A stretch of DNA of 64,000 nt from Marivirga salinae (GTDB lineage Bacteria; Bacteroidota; Bacteroidia; Cytophagales; Cyclobacteriaceae), in the NCBI RefSeq assembly GCF_030503855.1, contig NZ_CP129971.1:3720001-3784000 (forward strand), written 5' to 3'. The stretch's first letter is position 1, and each line of letters opens with the position of its first letter. This document shows positions 8,336 through 17,760 of the stretch, piece by piece. Position numbers and translations under genes: made by a program. Below the pieces are notes generated by a model, which worked only from the letters and a program-made list of their open reading frames with translations, was not told the DNA's origin and searched no databases.

Positions 8336-9052
8336 TTATTCAATTAGCTTCACAAAGCCTTCCTCATAATTTTCACCTATCAAATCCGCTTCATTATTGA
8401 ATTGAAAATCGCTCAAAACTTCAAAATCGATGGTGTTAGGATTTTGAAAAGCTTCTAGTAAATCAAGTTCAAATTCCAATTTATTATTATCTCCAGCAAA
8501 ATTTATATTTTGATCAAATTCAAATACTTGTGCCTTTAAATTCACTTCCGTTCCAATATGAACAACCACTCCTCTTCTATTTTCTTCTTTATCCTGAAAT
8601 TCTCCATCCATCCTGATGAATTTATAGCCTGTAGTCCAATTCCATGCCATATTGTTTGAAGGATCTAAATCGCCCACTATTTCCGCTGACAAATTTTCGT
8701 CACCCACAACACCTACATAAAAACGAATGGCTTTATAATTTCCAGATGGTATCTGATCTAAGTTTAACCTAAATTTATTTGCGTTGGTCGGCTCAATTAA
8801 ATGATAACTTTCAGGAATTGCATAAACTTCTTCATCAGATTTTATCAATCTGATTTCACTAATATATGTTCTCCAAAGACGTAGTGAAAATTCATTCCCA
8901 GCTTTATTTGTGTAAGTCTTTCCATATTCAAAATTTTCATTTCCTGACTTATGAATAAATTCTAATTCTAAAGAAGCTGTTTCTTCAATATCATCCCCAC
9001 ATGCGAATAATATAAAAGGTAAAATATAAAAAAGTGGTTTAATCGTTTTCAT
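8336..9052 (-). CDS. MbnP family copper-binding lipoprotein
   Basis: This 238-residue lipoprotein (lipid Cys18, then acidic GDDIEE) is a beta-rich MbnP-type protein. The family pattern is visible: LELEFIHKSG near the start with His33, a YISEIRL strand, the conserved tryptophans in AWNWTTGYKF (Trp137, Trp139), and VVVHIGT (His165). In characterised MbnP a tryptophan is converted to kynurenine by the di-haem partner MbnH, creating a copper site. The partner gene lies directly upstream here and overlaps it by 14 bases. ATG at 9052 is preferred over TTG at 9058 because it gives a compact lipoprotein signal. Which residues bind copper here is inferred. Confidence 0.85.
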   Translation of the reverse strand: MKTIKPLFYILPFILFACGDDIEETASLELEFIHKSGNENFEYGKTYTNKAGNEFSLRLWRTYISEIRLIKSDEEVYAIPESYHLIEPTNANKFRLNLDQIPSGNYKAIRFYVGVVGDENLSAEIVGDLDPSNNMAWNWTTGYKFIRMDGEFQDKEENRRGVVVHIGTEVNLKAQVFEFDQNINFAGDNNKLEFELDLLEAFQNPNTIDFEVLSDFQFNNEADLIGENYEEGFVKLIE

Positions 9053-10157
9053 TTTCAAATGGATTAGAGAATTGTGGGTTATTTATAAATTTTTCATCCG
9101 TAAGCATATTCAAAAATGCCAGAATATCTTCTTTTTCTTGTTCAGTAAGGAATAATTGAGGTCTTTCTCCAGGAGCTTGATTTTCATTTCCGCCTTCAAT
9201 AATCAAAATGTCTAAAGTACTACTTTGATGGATTCCATTATCATAGTGCTCAATCACTTCCTCTAAACTCTCAAATCTACCATCATGCATATAAGGAGCA
9301 GTTAATGCAATATTTCTTAAGCTAGGTGTCTTAAAACGACCTTTATCTTTCTCGTCTCCAGTCACTGCCATTAAGCCTTCATCCATATTTTCATCATTAT
9401 CCAATCCGTTATTATGAAAACCTTGGAAACCATCTATGGCCCCTGATGTAAGAGGCCCTAAATGGCAGTCTCCACAATTACCACCTCTCAGCTGACCAGG
9501 AATTGGATGGGTAAAAAACAATTGCTCTCCTCTTCGTTCAGACTGAGTTGGTTCATATTCACCTCTTAAATATTGATCATATTTAGAATTAGATGAAATC
9601 AATGTTCTCTGAAACTGAGCCAATGCTTTCCCAATTAATTCTTCTGTGATTTCATCCGTTTCGAAAGCTTCTTGAAATAATGTATTGTAACCTGCATCTT
9701 CCAATTTTTGAATGGCATTATCAAAGGTCTCATGCATTTCTATTGGATTTCGGATTGGTTCAGTCGATTGGTCTTCTACAGATTGCATTTTACCATTCCA
9801 GGTGAAATGTTCAGCCCAAAGCAAATTCACCAAAGACATACTACTCACTTCCCCTTCTTGCCCATCTATGCCTGGACTGAAGGCCTTACCATCTGTAAAA
9901 GCTTTACTTTGTTGATGACAACTTGAGCATGACATACTGTTATCTCCTGATAATTTCTTTTCATAAAAAAGCATTCTACCCAATTCAAATCCTTTGGAAG
10001 TGAAAGAGTTATCTTCAGGAATACGCTCATTGAAACTTCCAAAATATGATGGAGCAGTAAGCTCAAATTCCTCTTCAGGTTCAAGTACCTTCCCTTTAGG
10101 ATCGCAGCCTAAGAAAATAAAAAAAAAGAGAAAAGAGGAAAATAGAATTAATCGCAT
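9039..10157 (-). CDS. Di-haem cytochrome c peroxidase / MbnH-MauG family protein
   Basis: This 372-residue exported protein has an N-terminal signal ending in LGC (Cys18), so it is a probable lipoprotein. It has two c-type haem-binding motifs, CSSCH at residues 77-81 and CGDCH at 228-232. The TPSLRNIALTAPYMHDGRF segment (about 277-295) is the second-haem region of bacterial di-haem peroxidases. The family includes true peroxidases and the MauG/MbnH enzymes that oxidise protein tryptophans. Next to an MbnP gene, with a 14-base overlap, the MbnH role is more likely than simple peroxide removal. It heads a three-gene minus-strand run ending in a cupredoxin. Confidence 0.9.
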   Translation of the reverse strand: MRLILFSSFLFFFIFLGCDPKGKVLEPEEEFELTAPSYFGSFNERIPEDNSFTSKGFELGRMLFYEKKLSGDNSMSCSSCHQQSKAFTDGKAFSPGIDGQEGEVSSMSLVNLLWAEHFTWNGKMQSVEDQSTEPIRNPIEMHETFDNAIQKLEDAGYNTLFQEAFETDEITEELIGKALAQFQRTLISSNSKYDQYLRGEYEPTQSERRGEQLFFTHPIPGQLRGGNCGDCHLGPLTSGAIDGFQGFHNNGLDNDENMDEGLMAVTGDEKDKGRFKTPSLRNIALTAPYMHDGRFESLEEVIEHYDNGIHQSSTLDILIIEGGNENQAPGERPQLFLTEQEKEDILAFLNMLTDEKFINNPQFSNPFENEND

Positions 10158-10205
10158 TGCAAAAGCCGAATGATACTATAAGTTTATATTGTCTATGAAT
10201 ATTAA

Positions 10206-10213
10206 CAAACGTA
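10206..10213 (-). promoter_or_regulatory. -7 box for the MbnH-MbnP-cupredoxin run
   Basis: On the minus strand this reads TACGTTTG, matching TAnnTTTG, about 50 bases before the start at 10157. No TTG was seen at the expected upstream position. Confidence 0.4.
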
Positions 10214-10357
10214 ATTTATATGATAAAAAGTTTATAGAATGAAAATAATTTCACGTTAGATTACAGAAAACTTATTTAAATTAGGTTTTCATCGCCACTA
10301 ATATAAAAATTATCATATTAAAATTAGAATTTACGTATTTTTCAAAAAATCAAAATT

Positions 10358-11836
10358 ATGAAAATATTTCACATACTTCTCATTTCAATGTTAATCCCGA
10401 GCCTTGCTTTAAGTCAAGTGCAAAAACCACAAGACTTTCTATCAAGCGACTTCCATAAAGAAAGAAGAGAAATTTTACGGAATAAAATGCCTGAAAATTC
10501 TGTGGCCGTTTTCTTTTCCAACCCTATTCGTAATCGAGCTAATGATGTAAATTACAAATATCACCAAGATCCTAATTTCTATTATTTAACAGGTCATCAA
10601 CAACCTCATGCCTTACTCATGATATTTTCAGAAGAGCAAAATATTAATGATGCTAGCTTCAATGAGGTTGTATTTGTAAGAGGTAGAAATGCTTTAGCTG
10701 AATTGTATGATGGTGGAAGAATTACTACTAAAGAAGCCATAAAAGACTTAAAACTAGAAGTGGCCTTTGAAACTCCTGAATTCAAAAATTTCCCAATTGA
10801 CTTCTCAAAATTTGATCAGGTATTATTTCATGATTTTGAAGATGATGTGAGAGAAACTCAGGAAGAAGGCGATTTATATGATTTGATTGCTCAGTTCAAA
10901 CAAAAAGTAAATTATCCTGATAATACTAGCTTAGATATCACGCCTGAACCACAAGAGAATAATTTGAACACTACTTTGTTAGATGAATTATTACGCCCAA
11001 TGCGTGGAATAAAAACCGAAGAGGAATTGGATCTATTGAGAAAGGCAGTGAAAATTTCCGCCTTAGGTCAAGCCGAAGTAATGCGTGCAATGGAGCCTGG
11101 AATGTCTGAACTGGAAGTGCAAGGCATGCATGAATTTATTTATAAAAAATATAAAGCTGAGTATGAAGGCTATCCGAGCATAGTGGGCGCAGGTCATAAT
11201 GGCTGTGTTTTACATTATATAGACAACTACAAACCAGAAATTGAAGATGGAGAATTAATTTTGATGGATTTGGGGGCTGAATATCACGGATATACAGCAG
11301 ATGTGACAAGAACTATTCCAGTAAATGGAAAATTCACCAAAGAACAAAAAGCAATTTATGATTTGGTATATGAAGCTCAGGAAGCTGCCATGTCCATTGC
11401 TAAAGCGGGGGTTCCTTTTTCAGATTTACTGGACACTACTCAGGCAGTTATCAATAAAGGCTTATTAGAATTGGGGATAATTAAAAGTTTAAATAAAGAA
11501 GATTTGATAGACCCCGCAACTGGAAGACACCGATATTATCCGCATGGATGTTGCCACCACATCGGTTTGGATGTTCACGATTTAGGAGAATATGGAACAC
11601 TGGAAGAAAATATGGTCATCACTATTGAACCTGGCATTTACATTCCTGAAGGTAGCCCTTGTGATGAAAAATGGTGGGACATTCCAGTAAGAATTGAAGA
11701 TGACTATTTGATTCAAAAAGAGAGTATTGAATTACTATCAGATGATGCCCCGAGGAAAAGCAGTGAAATTGAGGAATTGATGAAAGAAGAAAGTGCATTT
11801 GGACAGTTTAATTTGCCTGGTCTAGAGGAAAAATAA
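10358..11836 (+). CDS. Xaa-Pro aminopeptidase (M24B), exported
   Basis: This 492-residue protein has a cleavable signal peptide (about 1-19, ending ALS-Q), so it acts outside the cytoplasm. It removes N-terminal residues preceding proline. An N-terminal creatinase-like domain (about 25-200) is followed by the pita-bread catalytic domain. The five dimetal ligands are all visible: Asp304, Asp315, His400, Glu424 and Glu447, in MDLG, TADVTRT, CCHHIGLDVHD, TIEPGIY and RIEDD. Bacteroidota often carry such exported paralogues, presumably for peptide scavenging. It stands alone, followed by a perfect 17-bp hairpin. Confidence 0.94.
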   Translation: MKIFHILLISMLIPSLALSQVQKPQDFLSSDFHKERREILRNKMPENSVAVFFSNPIRNRANDVNYKYHQDPNFYYLTGHQQPHALLMIFSEEQNINDASFNEVVFVRGRNALAELYDGGRITTKEAIKDLKLEVAFETPEFKNFPIDFSKFDQVLFHDFEDDVRETQEEGDLYDLIAQFKQKVNYPDNTSLDITPEPQENNLNTTLLDELLRPMRGIKTEEELDLLRKAVKISALGQAEVMRAMEPGMSELEVQGMHEFIYKKYKAEYEGYPSIVGAGHNGCVLHYIDNYKPEIEDGELILMDLGAEYHGYTADVTRTIPVNGKFTKEQKAIYDLVYEAQEAAMSIAKAGVPFSDLLDTTQAVINKGLLELGIIKSLNKEDLIDPATGRHRYYPHGCCHHIGLDVHDLGEYGTLEENMVITIEPGIYIPEGSPCDEKWWDIPVRIEDDYLIQKESIELLSDDAPRKSSEIEELMKEESAFGQFNLPGLEEK

Positions 11837-11842
11837 TAATGG

Positions 11843-11889
11843 AATTTAATTGTAGGAACAAAACAAAAACATGTTCCTACAATTAAATT
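11843..11889 (+). terminator. Perfect 17-bp inverted repeat after aminopeptidase P
   Basis: Arms 11843-11859 and 11873-11889 are exact reverse complements with a 13-base A-rich loop, starting 7 bases after the stop codon. There is no T-run immediately after, so this is a gene-end hairpin, probably a terminator or 3'-end stabiliser. Confidence 0.65.
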
Positions 11890-12309
11890 CATCCTCTTAT
11901 ATTACAAAAATGAATTCAATAAGAACTAGATTAAAACACCTCCAACAACCAGTTTAACCCCCTGAAAAACTTTCACCTAAACGTATAATTAATTACTGAA
12001 AAGTACATAAAAATTACAAATATCCACTTAAAGTAATCAGAATTATTAATAATAACAGAAAATAATAGTAGACTACAAATAAGGCCTTTAAACAAAATTA
12101 TGAAGGTTTTTCAATATTTTCAATTCCAATAAAACTGCATACCCTGTTAACTATAGGATATTATATAAGTATAATTTTCAAGCAAAAAACAATACGAAAA
12201 TTAAGCCCTTTCATCTTGAAAAACAGCAATTTAGTCTAAAAAACAAGAGAATCCCCTTCCAAATTGATTATTTTTATATTTTTTGCCTAAATACTTGAAT
12301 TACTTACAT

Positions 12310-12317
12310 TACCTTTG
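12310..12317 (+). promoter_or_regulatory. -7 box TACCTTTG for the large T9SS gene
   Basis: TACCTTTG matches TAnnTTTG and lies about 70 bases before the ATG at 12387. No well-spaced TTG was found at -33. Confidence 0.45.
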
Positions 12318-12386
12318 CCATTTATAGAACAGTTTGAAATATGTTTTATTGAATAGTTTAGATCGAAAAAGTACTTTTTATAGATT

Positions 12387-15300
12387 ATGAAAAATTTTAC
12401 CTCATCCTTTTTTAATACAAAACTATTAGTTGCGCTTATTTTCTCTTTAGTCAACTTGCACACCCTATACAGTCAGAATGCTTCAAATTATGTATTCAGT
12501 GCAGAAATAAAAACTTACGAACCCATTACAGGTGGAACTGTTATTTTTGATAATTTAGCTGATGATGATGAGTTTTTTGCAGGAGAGAACATTGGTTTCG
12601 ATTTTGAATATTTAGGGACAAAGTATTCTCAACTAGGTATTTCAGAAAATGGATACGTACATTTTGGAGGAAGTACAAGTACCACTTCTTATCCAATAAT
12701 AAATAATTTCCCTAATACTTTAGCAGGCTTTTCTGGAAACCTAACAGCACAGGCAAGTTCAGAATTAAGAATAGAAACTGAAGGCACTACTCCTAACAGG
12801 GTCTGCGTGATCCAATGGGAAAACTATACTTGGTATGGACAAACCGATAGTTACGATTTCCAAATAAGGCTACACGAAACATCCAACAAAATCACATATC
12901 ATTATGGTTCCTTTAATTATCCAGGAATTCAGCTGGTTGCACAGGTAGGAATAATTGGAGTAAATAACAACGATATCTCACTAAGAGATTATGTGGGGCC
13001 AGGCAACTGGAACACTTCCAATACAATTTATAGCGATGTTTCAAACCGAGGAATTGAAATAACATCAGACATCAAACCAACTGAAGGATTATCCTTCAGC
13101 TATTCCACCCCTCCTGCTGATCTCAATTTATCTTATGCTATTAATACCAGCAATCCCTGTAAAGGAGAGATAATAGAATATACTGTAGAAGTAACTAATA
13201 ACGGTCCTAATGACACCTACAATGCAGAGGTATTATCTGAAATTCCGGCAGGGCTCACTTTTGAAAACGCAACAGCAAGCGATGGAACTTACAACTCAAC
13301 TACTGGCATTTGGGATATCGGAGACATCACCAACGGAAATTCTGCTTCCTTATTGATTTCTGCTAGCGTAAATAACGATCAGGGCGGTCTGACCATCAAC
13401 AGCAGTGCTGCAATCACCAATTCTTTTGCCGAAGATCCTGATCCCTCAAACAACAGCTCAAATTTAAGCGTAACCGTCAGCAACAATAGTTTACCAGAAA
13501 TAAGTACAATTGGCAATCAGGCTGTAGATTACAATCAAACTTCTGCTCCTGTAAACTTCACAATCTCGGATTCGGATGTAGGAACATCCCCCGATGATTT
13601 AATTTTATCTGTGACCTCCTCTAACACAACTGTAATTCCTGTATCAGGGATAGTTTTTTCAGGTAGTGGTGAGAATAGAAGTTTTACCATCACTCCAGGA
13701 TTAAACCAGTTTGGTACTTCAGAAGTAACTATTGAGGTATCGGATGGATCATGCTCTTCCACTTCCAGTTTTTCCGTAGAAGTATTTAAACAAAGCTATG
13801 GAAACTTTGAAAGTGCTAAATTTGTCGTAGGTCAAGTTGATTTCAATACCACCAGCACTGTTGCCTCTGATGTAACTGCTCCAGGTTCCAACAGTTCTGC
13901 CGTAAGTGCTAAAGGAGTATTGGCGGTAGGCTCTCAAACAACTAATAGGGTACTGATTTGGAACAGCGTCCCAACATCAAATGGAACAGCTGCCAATGTG
14001 GTAGTAGGGCAATCAAACTTTACTAATACAGGGGCAAATAATGGCACCACTGGTTTAAATGCTCCAGATGGAGTTAATTTTAGCCCTGACGGAAATAAAT
14101 TAATAGTTGCTGATGCAGGAAACAACAGAATATTAATCTGGAACAGTATTCCTACCACTAATAATGAGCCTGCAGATGTCGTTTTAGGCCAAAATAATTT
14201 TACAGATAACGATCCAGGTTTAGCAGCCAATCGATTTAATAGACCAACAGATGTACAAATAACATCTGATGGTAAAATGATAGTAACGGATAGAAATAAT
14301 AGTAGAGTACTAATTTTTAATAAAATACCCAATACTAATTTCGTTGATGCTGATTTAGTAATTGGTCAACCCGATTTTACAACTAATACCGCTACAGCTT
14401 CTCGAAACGGATTATATATCCCTTGGAATACTGCGCTTTCACCTGACGGTAAATTATTGATAGCGGATGATGAAAATAATAGAGTTCTCATTTACAATAA
14501 TATACCTACTGAAGATGGTGCTTTTGCTGATGTAGTTATTGGACAAAATAATTTTACAGACTGGGTTCCCGGTTCTACGGCAGATAAAATGAATAGTCCA
14601 GGGATTACTGTATCTCCATCTGGAGTTTTAGCGATTGCAGACTATCGTAATAATAGGGTTCTGGTTTACAATGAAATCCCTATATCCAATGGTGCTCCAG
14701 CAGACATTGTATTAGGTCAACCCAATTTTACTCAGAATGTTGATTTTAACGATGGTAATAATTCTGTTGGCACACCTGATGATAGAAACATGAGTGAGCC
14801 ATACGGAATTAATTATGATCTAAACGAAAGATTATTTGTTAACGGAAGAGCGATGCACAGAATGATGGTTTTTGGCGAAACTCCAACCCAGGTCTCGGAT
14901 CTTGCTCTTTCCTTCAATGCTGATAATTTAAATCCTTGTGTTAATAGTTTAGTGACATTTACAGTAAATCTCACCAATAATGGCCCAGACAATGCCACAA
15001 ATATATCCGTAATCAGTGCCTTACCTGTTGGCTTTACTTTGCAGGAAGCTACTGCAAGTACTGGAACTTACAACCAATCAAGTGGCTATTGGACAATACC
15101 TTATGTAGGAAATGGAGAAACGGTAAGCCTAGAAATGAAAGGCACAGTAAACGTAGGAGAAAATACTAACTCTATCACAACTTACGCCAGCCTAAGATCT
15201 TATAATCAGGCAGACTCAGATTTTAGTAATAATGCAGGCTCAATTACGGTTAATGTAGCTGATAATGAAGCACCATCCATCACTGCTATTCCAGATCAGA

Positions 15301-17510
15301 TTACGGACATCAATACAACTACCCCTCCTATCACATTTACGATAGACGATTTTGAAACTCCTGAAGGATCACTAACAGTTTCCGCTGTTTCATCCAACAC
15401 TTCGGTCATTAAAAATAATAAAATAACTATTGGTGGAACTGACGCAAATCGAAATTTGACCATAAATCCTGAAAACAATCAGACAGGACCTGTTACTATC
15501 ACCGTGACGGTTGATGATGGAACCTGTACCACAACAGAATCATTTGAAATATCGGTAGGTAATGTTTGGCTAGGTAATACTAACGACTGGAATACTGCTT
15601 CCAACTGGTCTACCTCATTACCTTCTTCTACAGTTGGCGCAATAATTCCTGCAGCTCCTTTAGGCGGTAATTATCCTGTTATCAATGCAGATGCTGATGT
15701 TAACAATCTAGGAATAAATGCAGGGGCACGTTTAACTATAAATGCCACCAGGACTTTAGACGTTTATGGCGATTTTTATAATGATGGATCAGAATCTACA
15801 GGTTCTGGTATTTTAAATATAAGAGGTGCCGCTGCTCAAAACATTAGGGGCATTACCGGAGGCTTGAATATTAACAATGCATCTGGTGTAACTTTAAGTG
15901 GCAACTTAAATGTTATGGAGGTGCTGGATTTAACAGCTGGAACACTTACTATAGGTGCAAATACTTTGACTATTCGAAATCCAATAAATGGTAACAATGC
16001 TAATCTTTTAACTGCAAATACTTCTTCAATTACTGTGGAAGGTAGCACTGCCGGCATTAATTTACCAGCTCAAGTGAGCCAGTTAAACACACTTACTTTA
16101 AATAACGGAAGCGGACTTACACTCAATGCCAATATCATTTTAGATAATTTGATACTTAGTTCAGGAAGTTTGAGATTGGAAGGAAATGACATGACCATAA
16201 ACGGAAGCATTAATTCTACTGCCGGTTTACTTAGCGGAAACATTAATTCCAACCTAACTATTAATGGAGCTGGTGCTGCAGGTTCTTTGCAAATCTCAAC
16301 CACCGACAATGTTTTCAATAATTTTGAAATCAACAGAACAGCTGGTGAATTAACTATACAGAATGATTTGAGAATAGCAGGAATTCTAAGCTTGACAGAG
16401 GGAGTGATATCAACAAATGATAGGATTTGGGTAGAAAACACAGATCCAAATGCTATTTCCGCATTTAGTACTTCCTCCTATATAAATGGTCAATTAAGAC
16501 GATGTGTTACAGCAGGACAATCGTACAATTTCCCTGTTGGATCACCTAATCATCTTGAAAATGCACTCATATCTTTCACATCTATCAGTGCAGCTACCTG
16601 CATAGATGCAGAATTTAATCCTGGACTTACAGGCAATGGCCCTACTGGTCTAACAATTGGTTCTAATGAGGTCACAGGAGTATTGGATTATGGTTTCTGG
16701 ACCATAGAACCTACCAATTTAAGTTCAGTTATAGAATATGACATTTCCCTTACATCCATAGGTCATACTAATGGAGACGCTGCAGACAACCATGTTGTAC
16801 TAAAAAGAGGAACAGATGCAGATGATTGGGCGATTGTTGGAAATTATTCTTCTGCAAATGCAGGAGGAAGTTTTACAGACCCTATTACTGTTTCAAGAAG
16901 TGGTCTTAACAGCTTTAGTGATTTTTCTGTGGGTGTTTCAACAGAAGGACCTCTTCCAATTAATTTACTTTACTTTAAAGGAGAATTAAAAAATAATTAC
17001 ACAAAGTTAAGCTGGGAAACTTCTAGTGAAATCAATAATGATTATTTCGAAATACAAAAATCGAAAGATTGTGAAAATTTCGAACCAATAGGTACAGTAG
17101 AGGGGAATGGTACTACCAACAGTAAATCAAACTATGCTTATTCCGATTATAGCGTAAATTCTGGCAAGACATACTATAGATTTAAGCAACTGGATTATGA
17201 CGGTCAATTTTCTTACTCTCCTATTGTTAATATTGATTATCAAAATAGAAATGGACAACTCGTTTTAGCCCCAAATCCAGCTCAAAATGAGGTGCAAATT
17301 CTGCTTGAAAACAGCAATGTTTTAAACTGTAATGTGGCTATTTATGATCAGATGGGCAAGTTAATGATACAAGAAAATTTTGACTTAAAAGACAATCCGG
17401 ATGTAAAGCTAGACATCAGTTTATTGGTTACTGGAGTGTATCAAATCAGAACAGTTTACAAAACAGCAACAGGCTCTATCATGGGCTATGCAAAACTTGT
17501 AAAACAATAA
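12387..17510 (+). CDS. Giant T9SS cargo protein with DUF11 modules and NHL-like propeller
   Basis: This 1707-residue secreted protein has a signal peptide ending near LYSQ (about residue 30). Approximate layout: a beta-sandwich at 32-240; a DUF11 domain at 243-368; a cadherin/Ig-like domain at 369-467; six NHL-like repeats at about 472-831; a second DUF11 at 836-958; a second Ig-like domain at 961-1057; a long repetitive beta-helix-like region from about 1065; and a C-terminal T9SS type A sorting domain (APNPAQNE near the start, KLVKQ at the end). The DUF11-Ig pair is thus duplicated around the propeller. It should be exported by T9SS and anchored or released at the surface; its ligand is unknown. 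A perfect 18-bp hairpin follows the stop. Confidence 0.88.
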   Translation: MKNFTSSFFNTKLLVALIFSLVNLHTLYSQNASNYVFSAEIKTYEPITGGTVIFDNLADDDEFFAGENIGFDFEYLGTKYSQLGISENGYVHFGGSTSTTSYPIINNFPNTLAGFSGNLTAQASSELRIETEGTTPNRVCVIQWENYTWYGQTDSYDFQIRLHETSNKITYHYGSFNYPGIQLVAQVGIIGVNNNDISLRDYVGPGNWNTSNTIYSDVSNRGIEITSDIKPTEGLSFSYSTPPADLNLSYAINTSNPCKGEIIEYTVEVTNNGPNDTYNAEVLSEIPAGLTFENATASDGTYNSTTGIWDIGDITNGNSASLLISASVNNDQGGLTINSSAAITNSFAEDPDPSNNSSNLSVTVSNNSLPEISTIGNQAVDYNQTSAPVNFTISDSDVGTSPDDLILSVTSSNTTVIPVSGIVFSGSGENRSFTITPGLNQFGTSEVTIEVSDGSCSSTSSFSVEVFKQSYGNFESAKFVVGQVDFNTTSTVASDVTAPGSNSSAVSAKGVLAVGSQTTNRVLIWNSVPTSNGTAANVVVGQSNFTNTGANNGTTGLNAPDGVNFSPDGNKLIVADAGNNRILIWNSIPTTNNEPADVVLGQNNFTDNDPGLAANRFNRPTDVQITSDGKMIVTDRNNSRVLIFNKIPNTNFVDADLVIGQPDFTTNTATASRNGLYIPWNTALSPDGKLLIADDENNRVLIYNNIPTEDGAFADVVIGQNNFTDWVPGSTADKMNSPGITVSPSGVLAIADYRNNRVLVYNEIPISNGAPADIVLGQPNFTQNVDFNDGNNSVGTPDDRNMSEPYGINYDLNERLFVNGRAMHRMMVFGETPTQVSDLALSFNADNLNPCVNSLVTFTVNLTNNGPDNATNISVISALPVGFTLQEATASTGTYNQSSGYWTIPYVGNGETVSLEMKGTVNVGENTNSITTYASLRSYNQADSDFSNNAGSITVNVADNEAPSITAIPDQITDINTTTPPITFTIDDFETPEGSLTVSAVSSNTSVIKNNKITIGGTDANRNLTINPENNQTGPVTITVTVDDGTCTTTESFEISVGNVWLGNTNDWNTASNWSTSLPSSTVGAIIPAAPLGGNYPVINADADVNNLGINAGARLTINATRTLDVYGDFYNDGSESTGSGILNIRGAAAQNIRGITGGLNINNASGVTLSGNLNVMEVLDLTAGTLTIGANTLTIRNPINGNNANLLTANTSSITVEGSTAGINLPAQVSQLNTLTLNNGSGLTLNANIILDNLILSSGSLRLEGNDMTINGSINSTAGLLSGNINSNLTINGAGAAGSLQISTTDNVFNNFEINRTAGELTIQNDLRIAGILSLTEGVISTNDRIWVENTDPNAISAFSTSSYINGQLRRCVTAGQSYNFPVGSPNHLENALISFTSISAATCIDAEFNPGLTGNGPTGLTIGSNEVTGVLDYGFWTIEPTNLSSVIEYDISLTSIGHTNGDAADNHVVLKRGTDADDWAIVGNYSSANAGGSFTDPITVSRSGLNSFSDFSVGVSTEGPLPINLLYFKGELKNNYTKLSWETSSEINNDYFEIQKSKDCENFEPIGTVEGNGTTNSKSNYAYSDYSVNSGKTYYRFKQLDYDGQFSYSPIVNIDYQNRNGQLVLAPNPAQNEVQILLENSNVLNCNVAIYDQMGKLMIQENFDLKDNPDVKLDISLLVTGVYQIRTVYKTATGSIMGYAKLVKQ
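13810..14880 (+). repeat. Six NHL-like tandem repeats within the T9SS protein
   Basis: A unit of about 59 codons (about 180 bases) recurs six times. Each unit has a V-V/I/L-G-Q-x-x-F-T/N entry, beginning near 13823, 13999, 14179, 14357, 14533 and 14707, then in most units an SPDGKLLIAD-like strand, NNRVLIYN, and IPTxNG. Six units are enough for one beta-propeller. The fold is inferred from the repeat. Confidence 0.75.
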
Positions 17511-17519
17511 GTTTAAGAT

Positions 17520-17567
17520 GTAGCAATGTAAAATATTTTAATTAGACCGAATATTTTACATTGCTAC
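17520..17567 (+). terminator. Perfect 18-bp inverted repeat after T9SS gene
   Basis: Arms 17520-17537 and 17550-17567 are exact reverse complements with a 12-base loop, starting 10 bases after the stop. It resembles in design, but not in sequence, the hairpins at 2104 and 11843. Confidence 0.65.
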
Positions 17568-17760
17568 TTGAGTTATATCATCGGCTATCCAGTTTAAACT
17601 CAAATCATTATTTAACAATTTTCATTTTCCTGAACAGTAAAATATTACTATTCTTATAATATTTAGACTTTATTTAGATAAATGAAATTATTTTGTTCAT
17701 ACATGAAACCTAAAAATTAAACAATCCTTTAAAGTTAATGTATCAACATTGAACATTAAA

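Larger units (their letters stand above)
11837..12386. other. 550-base non-coding gap
   Basis: This AT-rich gap lies between the aminopeptidase and the 1707-residue T9SS gene. It holds the hairpin at 11843-11889 and a TACCTTTG box at 12310-12317. I saw no credible ORF, tRNA or repeat in the remainder. Confidence 0.6.

Noticed and set aside
7783..10157. A methanobactin biosynthesis operon
   Set aside because: MbnP and MbnH types are present, but no MbnB/MbnC-like gene or short precursor peptide was found nearby; the two families also occur alone.
13810..14880. CRISPR-like or tandem DNA repeat
   Set aside because: The repetition is at the protein level, with units of about 180 bases and no identical short repeats or spacers.
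16070..16441. Minus-strand ORF of 123 codons inside the large T9SS gene
   Set aside because: It is antisense to a repetitive, low-complexity coding region and shows no family resemblance; several similar shadows occur in the same gene.
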